Part shown: piece after piece, positions 21,359 to 32,800 of the stretch | Numbering within the stretch: position 1 is the stretch's first letter | Layout: each line of letters opens with the position of its first letter | Assembly: GCF_002105155.1 (NCBI RefSeq) | Contig: NW_019028994.1 | Location: 62,001 to 126,000 of the forward strand | Direction of reading: 5' to 3' | Origin: Lobosporangium transversale | Taxonomy: Eukaryota > Mortierellomycota > Mortierellomycetes > Mortierellales > Mortierellaceae | Length of the DNA: 64,000 nt | The notes under the pieces: model-generated | The model's database searches: none | What the model was told of the DNA's origin: nothing | What the model saw: only the letters and a program-made list of their open reading frames with translations | Translations under genes and position numbers: made by a program

Positions 21359-21461
21359 CATTTGACTTGCCTGCACTGACAGCCTTGTTCTCACGGAACA
21401 TTCGTTTGACTTTTTCCAAGGCAGTCTCGGTTTCCTCATCGTAATAATGATCGTCTGACAT
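21003..21461 (-). CDS. HIG1-domain protein (HIGD1/RCF1-type respiratory factor)
   Basis: Two exons are inferred, 21371-21461 and 21003-21205, giving 97 residues. HIG1-domain proteins are small inner mitochondrial membrane proteins that associate with complexes III and IV. The N-terminus is acidic (MSDDHYYDEETETALEKV). Then come FRENKAVSAG, a first helix VGLTIAAFLGASYGV, the loop RTGRREFAQHMFRARVGFQ and a second helix. MFRARVxxQ is the best family hallmark. The length is close to animal HIGD1 (~93) and shorter than yeast RCF1. The intron must start with GC rather than GT (exon end GCAG, then GCAAGT) to keep frame: the joined codon makes SAGVGLTIAA. The intron holds a ~31-base T tract in sense orientation. 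A CACGTG lies 182 bases upstream. Confidence 0.85.
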
Positions 21462-21642
21462 GGTGTTTTTATGAATGAACAGTTTGAAGACAAAGTAGAG
21501 AAAAAGAAACAAAAAAGTTATGTGTGTGGTTGCTGCGTGTGTGGAGAAAGAGATAGAGAGGGAGAGTCTTTTTCCTTCGGGAAAAATTGTATTACAAAAA
21601 CACTTGCGTCCGGCACTTTTTCATTATTAAACCCTTCGCAGT

Positions 21643-21648
21643 CACGTG
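21643..21648. promoter_or_regulatory. CACGTG site upstream of HIG1-domain gene
   Basis: GTCACGTGGC lies 182 bases upstream of the ATG at 21461. Regulatory role inferred from position. Confidence 0.35.
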
Positions 21649-21810
21649 GCTGGATCCAGTTCCGCGCACACGCTTTTTCGCACGAATAAAATGATTTTTA
21701 TTTCCAATGGATCAAAAGCACTTTGACATATACATCTATATACAAACTATAAACAAAAAAGCAAAAGAGTGTAGAGAAGAGGACAGAAAGGGTGCGAGAG
21801 AGAAGCCGAT

Positions 21811-23335
21811 CTAAGGTGCCCATGTCTCACGATGGAAATCCACTGCCCACTTGGCTCTCAAGATCTGGCGTTCTACATGCTCTACAAATGCCTCAGGTCC
21901 ACCCCCAAAGACTGTGATCAAGCCCCGGTCTTTGCCTGCAAGGCCTACTCCCTTCTCCATGAACCTATCAATCACTACTTTCACATTCATCCTTCCAACA
22001 GAGTACACGACATCACCTTCATCCCAATTACCATCTTCCACACTCAAGTCTTCATCTTCAAGTTCAAATTTTGGGTATGGCAAATCCGCTGAGGCTGAAG
22101 CTGAGGCTTCGTTGGTATTGGGGTTTTTTACGAAGTGTTTCCCAGTCTCGATATCCTTCAAATTGCTGGCATTCAAAGACTTGATCAAGACCTTGCGAGC
22201 GTACCAAACTGCAAAATAACCAATGATCGAAACTAGGACCGCATGACCAAATACGGGAGCAACCGAATAGAAACCATAACAGATCTTGTACTGGGTCGCT
22301 GTCATCTTTGCTCGGACATTACAATAATGCTCAGGCCCCTCCCATTTGATTGCACGGAGGATAAACCAAAACCCAAGCGGGATACAGACCATGATCGCAG
22401 TGACATGCAAATCCAGTTTAGCAAGACGAGTCGATACAGAATTCGACTGGGCATCATGGAACGTTGGCAGACGCTTGGAATCATAAGTCATGGCACATGT
22501 CGGTGACGAAGAAGTGAAAGCTGTGCCGTTCGCTCGAAAGTCCTCTTCAATCCTCATCTTCTCAGAGATAGCAGACTCATCAAATTTAGTCGAGACTGGA
22601 CTACAAACCAAGGAGACTGGAGTAGAAGACGAGACACTGGACGAGTCACATCGTTCTGACTGCCTTTTATTTTCGTTGTTGTTGCCAGCCGTGGGTTTGT
22701 CAGTTGATTCAGAGTGGGTGTGGCTCTCTACATCTGTAAGGCTTACATTGCTTTGATCAGTAGCAACATCACCATTAGAAGCAGACGAAGTGGCCTTTCC
22801 ATTAGCAGACTGATCCACAGGCTTTGACTCCTTATTAAGGCCACTAATCACAGTAATAGGTGGGGGCATCCCCTCAGTAACAGTACGCCCGGATAATGCA
22901 CGCTTGAGCATTGTACCCGTACGTCTCAAGGACTGGAAACGCTTCCTCTTTTGTTGCTTCTTCGTCAAGGACTGTCCAGGAACTTGAATATCATTCTTGA
23001 TCACATGTGCATGTGCACCCATCAATGTCTTGGCCTTGTCAGGACGAGAGACATAGACCTCTACGTGTAACCAAGTGGTGAAACGAGGGTCGCGTGTAAT
23101 CTGATGTAAAAATGAGCCATAGGCATGAAGTTCACTACGGGTTCGGAACGTGCAAATCAAATAGAACTGCATTCGAAGGGGCTCTTTGGAGGATGCGATC
23201 TGTGCAGCAATAGCCTTGATCAGAGCCATGAATGTAGTGATAGCGGCACCAGCTAACATTTGTATTTTTTTTTTTAAAAAAAAATGTTGATAAATCACTC
23301 TAATATTTGCTAAAAGCTAAAGAAAAAAAAAAAAG

Positions 23336-23367
<32 letters not shown>

Positions 23368-24882
23368 AATGGATCCAAGAGATGGCATTAGTCTTACCAA
23401 CAAAGACAATGAGCACTTCAGACTTTAGGTAACCATGCTGGCGATCTCCAAAGACACCATCGACATTTGCCTTGATACGAATACGTTTATCCTCGGTTCC
23501 ACAAAGTTTGGCCATGGCCCCTGTCCAACTCTTCTTGGTTTCATTGTATGTTCGGATGAATAAAACGATCGACTGTGGATCTTCTGGCCAGTAGCTGGCG
23601 ATTGTGAAAGGATGATACAATATCCCCAGCTCCGGTACCTGAACTAAGATATAGTCACCGGGGTAATAGGGCTTCATGGGTTCAGGAGATCGGAGAGTCA
23701 TCCGAATAATATCTGCATCTGCATTCAAAGCAATTGAGGCCTCTGGATAGAGGGTCCTAGCTTGGATCGTCTTTGGAACAAAGCGGTCGATAAAGAACAG
23801 GATGACCGAGGGTAAGACGTAGTACCAAAGCATATAGTATGGATAATGTACAACGGTAGCCACCAAGAAGATCACCGTTATAATACGGTGCACTGTCATG
23901 AAGACTGTGTAGAGTCGACGGCGGACTTGAGGGATCGAAAGAGCAGCAAGGATTAGAAGCGCAAACTATTGGCATCAATGATAAGCAGTAGTAGGGAAAA
24001 GATTATCAGGCTTTGATAACTTTTCAAACAAATGAATAAATAAACAGACGTTAACATGCAGCATGTCTTGCTTACCCAGGCAACAAAGCCCATGAGATTC
24101 ATAGTTGCACGTCCCGTATCATAGAAATTAAAGTTCTCTTCCCAGGTTCCGTTTGCGATATAGTATATGCAATACCCAATCGTGTGGAGAACAGACCAGA
24201 CCACAACCACCACACCAAGCCATCGATGAAGAGGTAGGAGCTCCGAGTAGGTGAACCCCAGGGAATGAAGCATCGAACGACGCAGGATCAGGAACAGAAT
24301 AATGGAGCAGCTAGCGAGGGAAGCATACCCGCCGATGAAGCCAATGATCACTATACGGGGCGAGATCGATATCATATTTATAAATGCTATGTTGTCAGCT
24401 CACCTCGTAAAGAAATAATTATAAGGTCATGGCAACATATTCAACTTACAGCCAAATGCCTGTAAAAAGCCATATTTAGCAAAGTATCTCATCCCTGTTG
24501 GGATCGTAGAGAGGATCCACGAGAGTTTCAAGAGGACAATGGTTCCGACAAGACACCAATATTTGACTGTGTAGCCCCATAGGATATGGTGTTCCCACAA
24601 CGAGATCTTTTGTTGCATATTTGCTGGTGTGGTCACCTTTGCGATCCCATGTTGAAACTCGCGTTCTGATCGGAAATAATGGCCCCAGACGGTGGCCATG
24701 TGGCCTATGACTGAGGGCAGGATCCAAAGTGCAGTTGTGAAATAGTCACGGTTGTTGAGATAGAAGATCCATTCACGAGTCTTAACCCAGGTTACCCAGC
24801 CATCGAGCAAGAACCAGACTACGATAATGAATAGACAGCACAAGACGATCCCTTGAAGTGGATCTATACGTAGCAGCCTCAT
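21811..24882 (-). CDS. Ferric-reductase-like transmembrane flavocytochrome
   Basis: Four exons are inferred: 24450-24882, 24076-24386, 23398-23965 and 21811-23252, giving about 917 residues. The family moves electrons from NAD(P)H through FAD and two hemes across a membrane, typically to reduce Fe3+ (FRE) or oxygen (NOX). Four heme-ligand His candidates are seen in two helices: LPLHRWLGVVVVVWSVLHTI (near residues 198 and 212) and TVHRIITVIFLVATVVHYP (near 274 and 288). Both pairs have the canonical 13 residues between them. The FAD motif is HPFTIAS and a modified NAD(P)H loop is AGAAITTF. The end FHRETWAP resembles the family C-terminus, although Phe is not last. Oddly, ~180 Ser/Thr-rich residues and two extra hydrophobic helices (~720-740 and ~765-790) are inserted within the NAD(P)H domain. 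An iron role is inferred. Confidence 0.85.
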
Positions 24883-24960
24883 ATTTATATGGGCGTGTTC
24901 GAATGTGTATTATGAAGAGAAGAAAGCTGTCAGTTAGATGACAGTGAGAAATGAAACTAA

Positions 24961-24996
<36 letters not shown>

Positions 24997-26698
24997 GAAA
25001 GGTATAAGAGAGGAGATAAAAGGAGGGAGAATGGAGGGGGTATGAGATTGACAGCGAAGGCGCCTCCTCAAACTGATAATTGATTTACAAGAAGGGACAA
25101 AGGATGGATAATGAAGAGGAGGAGTAGACTATCAATCCACTCCTTTTATATAAGCGAAATCTAAGGAGGACTAGAATCCAAAAAGGCTTGAAAAGTAGAT
25201 CATGATCGGTTCACGGGGGCACCATGTAGTACATCCCTTCTTTGTTCTTTTCGTTGCCTTTGATCGTGTACATTACTGCAAATACCTACAGACAATGTGG
25301 TGAGTGCGAGCTGCGAGATTGTCCGGCCAAATAAGATCAGACAAGGTCGAATGAAGAAAAAACAGATCAGACTAGCCATTTTCTCACAAATCAGCGCATG
25401 TTATCGAAAAAAAAGAAAACAACAACAACAACAAAAAAAAGGTATAGTATTATAATTCAACTGATCATGATAACATTAAATAATTTAAAAAGAAAAAAAA
25501 GAAAAAAAGAAAGCTCTAGTAGCATCAGAATGGGGGCAACATGTGGCAAAACCATCCAGATCATTCAAAAAAAAAAAAAAAAGCAAAAAAGCAAAAAAAA
25601 AAAAAGCTCTACGAATAAAATGATACGTTGTGATCCCTCATGATATGTTTATCAGATCCTAGTCCATGCTCACTGTCCCTCTTCCTGCACAAAAACAAGG
25701 GACTAGGCGCTTTTAGGGAAGCGAGAAGTATAAAATGTTTATAGCAAAAGCCAAGAACTAAAAAGAAACTATGCAACAAGGGTCATTAACTTTTCTTTGA
25801 GGTAGAAAGGTGTTACTTCAGAGGGCTTTGGAGGGGACCCTGGAGGCAAGGATCAGACAAAAACAAAACAAAAACATTATATGTAAATGATGCTTGTGAA
25901 TGGCGCTGCTGAGCATGAACTCTTTTTTTATATTTTTTTTTTTTTTTTTTTTTTTTGTTTCCTTTGCAACGCTTATTAGATTGAGTTAAAGTGTAATAAA
26001 GCGCGCATGAAAAAGATTGCCACAATAAAAAAATGTATAAACTTACTGAATGGTGTTGGTGCTGGTGCTGATGGTTTGCATCATACCCGTCGCAAAAGTC
26101 TGAAGCCCGATCGGGCATGGGTACATGTATATATATATTATACATTACAATATGATATAATGTACAAATGCACTCACAAATTCAGCTATAAGTCGAATGG
26201 GACGACAAGTTTGTGTTAATTGAAAGGTGTTTTGTGTATTCTTTTATCCTTTTCTGAAATTCTTGTAGATGAAGGCACTAGCCGGTATATTGCCACTTTG
26301 GGTCTAATCATCTCATCGGGCCAAGAAAAAAGCTTCAACAAAAAACACGCATGTTTATGTATCTATATAGTATAATATAATACCTTTTTTTTTTTTTTTT
26401 TTAATCTTGTTTCCTTTTCATCTTGTTTTTTTTTTTTTTTTTTTTTTTTTTCTTTGTCTTAAAAAAGATCATCTCTTTGACTCCTCTGCAGCCCGCCTAT
26501 TCTGTTTATTAAGAGAAGCTTAATTTGACATGAATATGATGCGAATCACATGGATGATCGCCGAGTATATGAGTATATGCAGGTGTCCAACTATCTCCTT
26601 CTCTCGCCTATGATATGCTTTTTTTATTTTGTTTATACGTCAGTCCAGTCATCGTTTCAAGCGCCCTGCTGTATAGTTGCAAACGGAGATGCAATTAG

Positions 26699-26733
<35 letters not shown>

Positions 26734-27363
26734 GCGTCAAGGAATTTTTTTTTTTTTTTTTTTTTTGGATCTGATAAGGAATTTTAATTTGCATACGTGA
26801 CCCGGGAAATACCGCTTTTGGATGTATTTGCATCTGATAACAACAATTGACTCGGACAAGAGGACAAGAGGACAAGAGTGCAAATCTTTGAGCTAATGAC
26901 ATCAAAACACAAATACAAACAAAAATAAGAACCGGCTCTCTTTTTTTTTTCTTTTCTTTTTTTTTTCCAAATGATGGTTGAAACTCAGTATACACTATTC
27001 CTATCCAATGCTACCAGTAAGGACAAAACTCTTCCTTTCATTCGTTCTTCAAAGATCGATATGGAATGGTTCCATTAGCTGGTGTTGACAATAACAAGTT
27101 CAGGCAGGGAAAAGAAAAATTACTATTATGAAGCTACTGTCAGTTGGTAAAGCAGCAATCATAAAGACTTTTTATATATATCTATCTTTGTTCTATAAAC
27201 TTTCCTCTTCTTTTTTTCCTCTAAAAACCACAGCAGGATATCATTGTTTATGATACTCCATGGGTCCCACTCACATCGGTACATTGGACGATATATCTTT
27301 GTATTTTTGTATACTTGAATCTGAGCGTAGGATAAAGATCGTCATATTAATCCATGTATCTTT
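24883..27363. other. Long intergenic region, no gene seen
   Basis: About 2.5 kb. It contains a GA repeat (24964-24994), a TATATAAAAGG-like element read on the minus strand near 25143-25153 that could be the reductase gene's TATA box, A-rich patches (25400-25615), and several A/T homopolymers (25929-25956, 26383-26402, 26427-26450, 26700-26731, 26745-26766). Open frames here are mostly translated homopolymer. Confidence 0.5.
24964..24994. repeat. (GA)n microsatellite
   Basis: An uninterrupted GA dinucleotide run of about 15 units, 80-110 bases upstream of the ferric-reductase-like ATG, so probably in its leader or promoter. Confidence 0.85.
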
Positions 27364-29319
27364 TTAAATGGTGATCTTTTGTCCATCATATGCAATTCTG
27401 ATTTTGGGCAGACCCTCGCCATCCAGAGCTCGTACTCGTTCATCTTCAGTATAGTGATCAGCCGAATGACAAAACCCAACAATGAATGCACGCTCCAACT
27501 TTGGTTCAAGGCTAGCAATGTAGTCAAGCGCCTGAGGAATGCTGAAATGTGAGGGATGAGTCGATTCTTATTATTGATCAATGAAGTCACATGTTTTGTT
27601 ATTGTCGTTGGGCATTCGTCATTGAAAAAGTGGGAAGGAAAAAAAAAAAAAAAAAAAAAAAGATTAGGATTAAGTTCAGCGACAATGACATTATAAGAGC
27701 GTTCTCTCATGCCTGTCGCCTCGCTCAATTAATGTTTTACGTATTCTATTTCCCTTGATAACTTTCTTGTTTTTAAAAGTTGTTTTTTACCTTTAAGTCC
27801 ATCAATGACTAAAACCTTGGAGCCTCGGATTTTCTCTGTAGTACTCTCAGGTATAGTGGAACAATCTGAGACCCAGCTCACGTCCTTGAATCGGAAACCA
27901 AGTGACCAAAATGGTTCGCCTGTTGCAAAGTACTTGCCATGATGCACTAAGTTTAAATCACAAACGCATATAAAGCATAAGAATTGACATGATCATTTTG
28001 CATGTTACGACCGCAGTTGAAATTGGCCATTAAAGAGTCTGTCGATATCTCCCAAAGCCATAGGGGCCTCCTTGACGGTGTCCTTCCGTTTGTCCTCTGT
28101 TTCCTTCTGGTGCGACCTCCTTTGACTTCATACAAAATATTATTTTCACTTTTTTTTTTTTTTTTTTTGGAGGAGGAGGAGGGTTAAAATAGTTTTTACC
28201 TGGCAACGGTGTGAATTTGAGTCCTTCAACCTCAAAGTCTTTATCATGTTCAATAATATGATATGTGAATGAAGGAATATCACCGCCTCCTGTAGCTTGT
28301 GAGGCATCGACCATATATGGAAAGGCGGCTGCGATGCAATTCATGGTGACTTGATCCAGATACACTGGAATACTATGTGGGGTATCCTTGTCCAATAAAC
28401 ACCATGACCTGAGATCATCCAGTCCAAAAAAGGCATCCGCATGTCCATGAGTGATCACCTAATGAGTTTGAGCGGAAGAAGAAAAATAAAGAAAGAAAGA
28501 AAGAAAAACCAACGGGCAGCACGGATCAAAATACTGTTATTTGAAGGCAGTCGATTCTATTTCCTCTTTTAATTTCCTTTGAACGTTTTTTTTTTTTTTT
28601 TTTTTTTCTGTGATCATTATTCCGTCCTCATATTTACCAAAGCATCAATGTGATTGATGTTGTATTTAGGAAACCATTGCCTTGCTGATTCGTAATAACT
28701 CTTCCCACAATCAATCAGGATGTTTCTATTCCAAGATCAAAAATCGAGGAAATGTCAGCCATGTTCGCTTTGATGAAACAGGATCTATATACCTCTTTTT
28801 CTATATATATACATATATATGTATTCATATATACCTTTGACGTCCATCAGCTTGGGAGAGGCGGACCATGGCACTAGTATTACGCCTAACATTCTTAGCG
28901 CCCTCTGGTGTCAACGTTGACAGACATACTTTACAAGCAGACTCTGGGTTTGAAATACATGGAACTGAAGGCTAAAAAATCCACAGATTCATTCAAGCAA
29001 AGGGTTGTTAAGATACTGTTGCATTCCAATGGATTCATATGTTACGCATAACGTTCTTCCAAAAACTAGATCCTAATGCACAGACATTGTATTTTGTTCT
29101 TTTTTTTTTTTTTTTTTTTTTTGTCTGTCATGCTATGCTTATGCCTATGCTACGTTTTTCTTTGCTTTGTTTTGCCATGCACAACTTTTTTATTGTCTAC
29201 TGTTGTGTTCATTCTCATCCATTCTCATTCAAAAAAAAACGGATTCATCATTACAGTCACATTACCACGCTGCTAGAGGTTCCAGTTCCGAGAAAGATGA
29301 GTTCTGCTGATTCAATCAT
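27364..29319 (-). CDS. Metallo-beta-lactamase-fold hydrolase, C777.06c/YhfI-like
   Basis: Six exons are inferred: 29266-29319, 28835-28971, 28638-28725, 28200-28458, 27791-27946 and 27364-27566, giving 298 residues. The fold binds two metal ions and hydrolyses ester or phosphodiester bonds; this subfamily resembles the S. pombe C777.06c putative hydrolase. The order of motifs is complete. [12 protein letters not shown] is followed by [40 protein letters not shown] and then the metal motif [46 protein letters not shown] and GFCHSADHY come after. The H-x-H-x-D motif and later His ligands are present. Exon 6 starts at an AATAAG acceptor, chosen because it recovers HPSHFS in frame. The substrate cannot be told from sequence. 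Confidence 0.88.
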
Positions 29320-29896
29320 TGTGAGGAATTCTATGTTCAATGTTCTATGTTTACTTGTTAAAGATGATTAGATTTGGAGGAAGGGGGAAATGTATGAGAG
29401 AGAAGCGGAAAGAGAAGTTGGACAATGGGAATTCAACAAGACAAACAAACAAAAAAAAAAAAAAAAACTTTTTAAAGGCGAAGACCAAAAAAGACTGACT
29501 TGTCCGAAGAAGCCTTTTTTTTTTTTTTTTTTTTTTTGAGCTTCAAGAGTATCAGAAGTTGGAAGCAGTCATAGTCCTCACCCAAAGGATGACACACACA
29601 ATGGGTCAGTGATTATATCATCAATTACACTTCATAACTTTATAATCGTTGTCAATTAGAACCGGAGAGTTATGAATACACACCATTCCTTTCATCTTCA
29701 TCCAACTTCTTGACCACTCTGTCAAAACACTCTAATGTACTTGCCATATTCGGATAGCTCTGTCCCCTAAAGACGGTGATCTGCAGGCTCTCTTTTTAAT
29801 GTTGCTTAATTAACAAAACAAGGGTCCATCCACTTTATTCTTTACTTGTAACCAGTTATTCTTTCTCCCACAGTGCCATGCTGCTTATTGATGTCC
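29320..29896. other. Spacer with a short protein-like ORF
   Basis: Between the hydrolase start and the decayed NACHT/WD40 gene. On the minus strand, a frame ending near 29683 reads ITVFRGQSYPN followed by MASTLECFDRVVKKLDEDER (ATG at 29748). It looks protein-like but has no partner exons I could join and no family I can name. It may be a remnant or an unrecognised leader exon. Homopolymers lie at 29452-29466 and 29517-29537. Confidence 0.35.
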
Positions 29897-32800
29897 TCAG
29901 TCGTGAGGCTTGCATGAAATAACATGCGCAAATCTACACTCGCTGCACATACTGTATTTGAACCGGTAATCTATGATCGATCTACCTGGTGCCGTTGCTG
30001 TTATCAGCGGTATTCTTTCTCCCAAAATTGCTGTCGCTGAAGCTGTCTCTACTGATAGGACTTGATGATTATCAGCTTGAATTGAGACTGCTTTGGACTT
30101 GTGTGCCATTGACGATGCTGTCACAATCTGTTCGGACGCCTCACTTACGACCAACGGATGGGATTGCTCTTTTATTGCTCCTCGTTGCATCAGAAGCTCC
30201 CTGTTGACTGCGCCCAATCCAACTACATCTTGAATACACATGTTGCTAGCATTGAGAAATGTTTATTTGGTGCTCCATTTCAGTCAATACTGATATTGAT
30301 CTCTCCCTTTCACAATCTGCCACATCCGAACAAAGGCATCCTCAGATCCTGTGACCAGAAAGCAGCCTCCTTCAAAAGTACTCCATACAAGTGTCCTAAC
30401 ACGTCCGACTTCAGATGGGATTACTACCAAACACTCGTCTGTCCCTGCATCCCACACTCGCACTGTCCTATCACCACTGCCTGAGGCAATATACTTTCCA
30501 TCAGGTGAAAAAGCCATTTCCGTGATCCATTTAGTGTGTCCTTCAAGAGTATGCAAAACAATTCCCGTTTCCATATCCATCACATCAATTTGTCCATCGT
30601 CATAGGCACCAGTCATCCGCTGACTACATGGTGAAAATGGTCCTTTTCTTGTATAAGCTCTAGTTGTGTAACAAAGCTCCCCCCGTTTCTGTATTCCGTA
30701 CTTGCAGCTCATAAGAGGGATAGCTGTGATAAACCACTATTTTTCGACCGTGTCCCAAAGCTGTACTGTGATGTCGGTACCACAAGTGGCTATTTGTTCT
30801 CCATTTGGCGAGTATTTTAGGTCCATGATATAAAGGGAACGCCCTACAAGGATATGGATGAGCTTTCCTGTTTGCGCATTCCATTGGTATACCATACTCT
30901 CGGAAAATGAAGCAGCGAGTTTTCCACTAGGAGAATACTGAATGCCGCGGACGCTATTCCTATGCTCCAACTCGTACTTTTTCTGACCAGATCTAACATC
31001 TAACATCCCATACATACAAGTAACGATCAGAAGTGCAGCGAGATATAATTTCCTCGCCATTAGGTGAATACACAATTCGTTCAATTCCATATCCATGGTC
31101 CATCTACATCATCTGCTCCCCTGATATCGCATCCCACAGTCGTACTGTCTTGTCACGGCTGCCGCTTGCAATGTGAAGTCCATCAGGAGAGTATGCCACA
31201 CTTCTCACCTGGTCCGTATGACCCTCTAAGCTGTATTTGAGCATCCCCGCTTGAGTGTCCCACACCCGTACTGACCCATCATCGCTAGCTGAGACAAGAT
31301 CGTTTCTACCTGGTGAGTACACTGCACTGTTTACTTGAGCTTTATGGCCCTTCAATCGGTGAATCAGTGCTCCTGAGGTTGTATTCCAAATTGAAACTGC
31401 AGTTTGGAAAGAACCCCAGATGGCGGTATATCGACTGTCTGGCGAGTATATAAACCTCGTACCAATCTCAGTACCCTCAAGAGTTGAAAGCATTTCCTAT
31501 GTTGACGCATCATAGAAAGAAATTGAATATTTACGTGAATCATCTTCGATAACGGAGGCAGCGAGTGTCTTGCCATCAGGCGAGTATGATCCTTCCAATA
31601 CCTCGCCACCAACTTTGAGAAGCGGTCATTCTCCAAGCTGTACACCTGCCATCTTTGCTCCGCTTAGGTCTGCTTCACGAAGCCAGCAGTTCCGTAAGTT
31701 GACCTTCCTCAGATCCGCTCCTTGTAGCTGAGCATACTCAAATATACCATGGCTGAGATCTGCTCCTGGGATCCGGATACCTCGCAAGTCTGCTTCAATA
31801 AATGACTCGCCTGCTTGGATCAAGATTGTCATCGCATTGGCTGCTGCTATCCGCCACTTGCTATTGCTCTTCGAGAGCTCCACATATGCGTACAGCTCCT
31901 GTTTGAACACCGGTTCAAGACGAACACGGTCCTCTAAGAATTGAAGGATAGATGACTCACTCACAAAGCTTCTCCATACTAAAGGTGACACCTCATCAAT
32001 CTCCACTACTTCCACTTCCTGCTCTTCCTTCTTGGTGCCCATGGCTTCGAAACTATATACTGAACTGATGCTCTGCCGACGAGAAGTTGCTATCGTCGCC
32101 TTTGCTACTTCATCGATCGCGGAAGCACTCATTGATTTCTTCGGCTCAAAGATCGCTCGTACTAGACTGTACTCTAGCAGTGAGCGATGCATAAACCGGT
32201 GCTGGCTGCCTGTATGAGTAAGTGGTGAAGCCTCGCATAGAAGGTTCCTTCCATTTGCTTTGCCGAAGTACGCTTCTTTCCATGTGTCCTTGTCCTTGTA
32301 TGGTGAGTAATCCACTACTGGGTTACCACCTTGATGTTTGTAGATTGCTATGGCTAGCTCGGTGAGATATCTGTGCAAACCCTTCATCTAATAGTTTGTG
32401 AAACATCCTTCTGTCTTCCAGTCCTAATGCACCGTTTAGTCGCTTCTTGCCTCGCTCGAGCCATTGCTCAACGAACTGATCATACAGTGTGACGCGTTTG
32501 ATCTTGGTGTTGGAGCCTCCTTGATCTGGATCTACCATTCGTGGGAGTACTTCTAGTGACATCGATAGTATGAAAGGGCTCTTTACAAGGTCTTGTAGAC
32601 TAGGGATCAGCTTGAGTGCATGTCGGTAGTCCTTCGCACGCCACATAGGATTTATGGCATCGACATACTGTTCGATGTAGTCATCGATCTGAGTCTCAGA
32701 GAATGGCATGATCACAGCCTCTTCAAACAATCCAGCGTCTGCTTGGTGATTGCGATTCGTAGGCTGGAACCGATCTTGATAGTCCAATCCGAGGTACTCG

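Noticed and set aside
22243-22756. Plus-strand open frames inside the ferric-reductase-like gene
   Set aside because: The opposite strand carries the family motifs; these frames have no recognisable domain.
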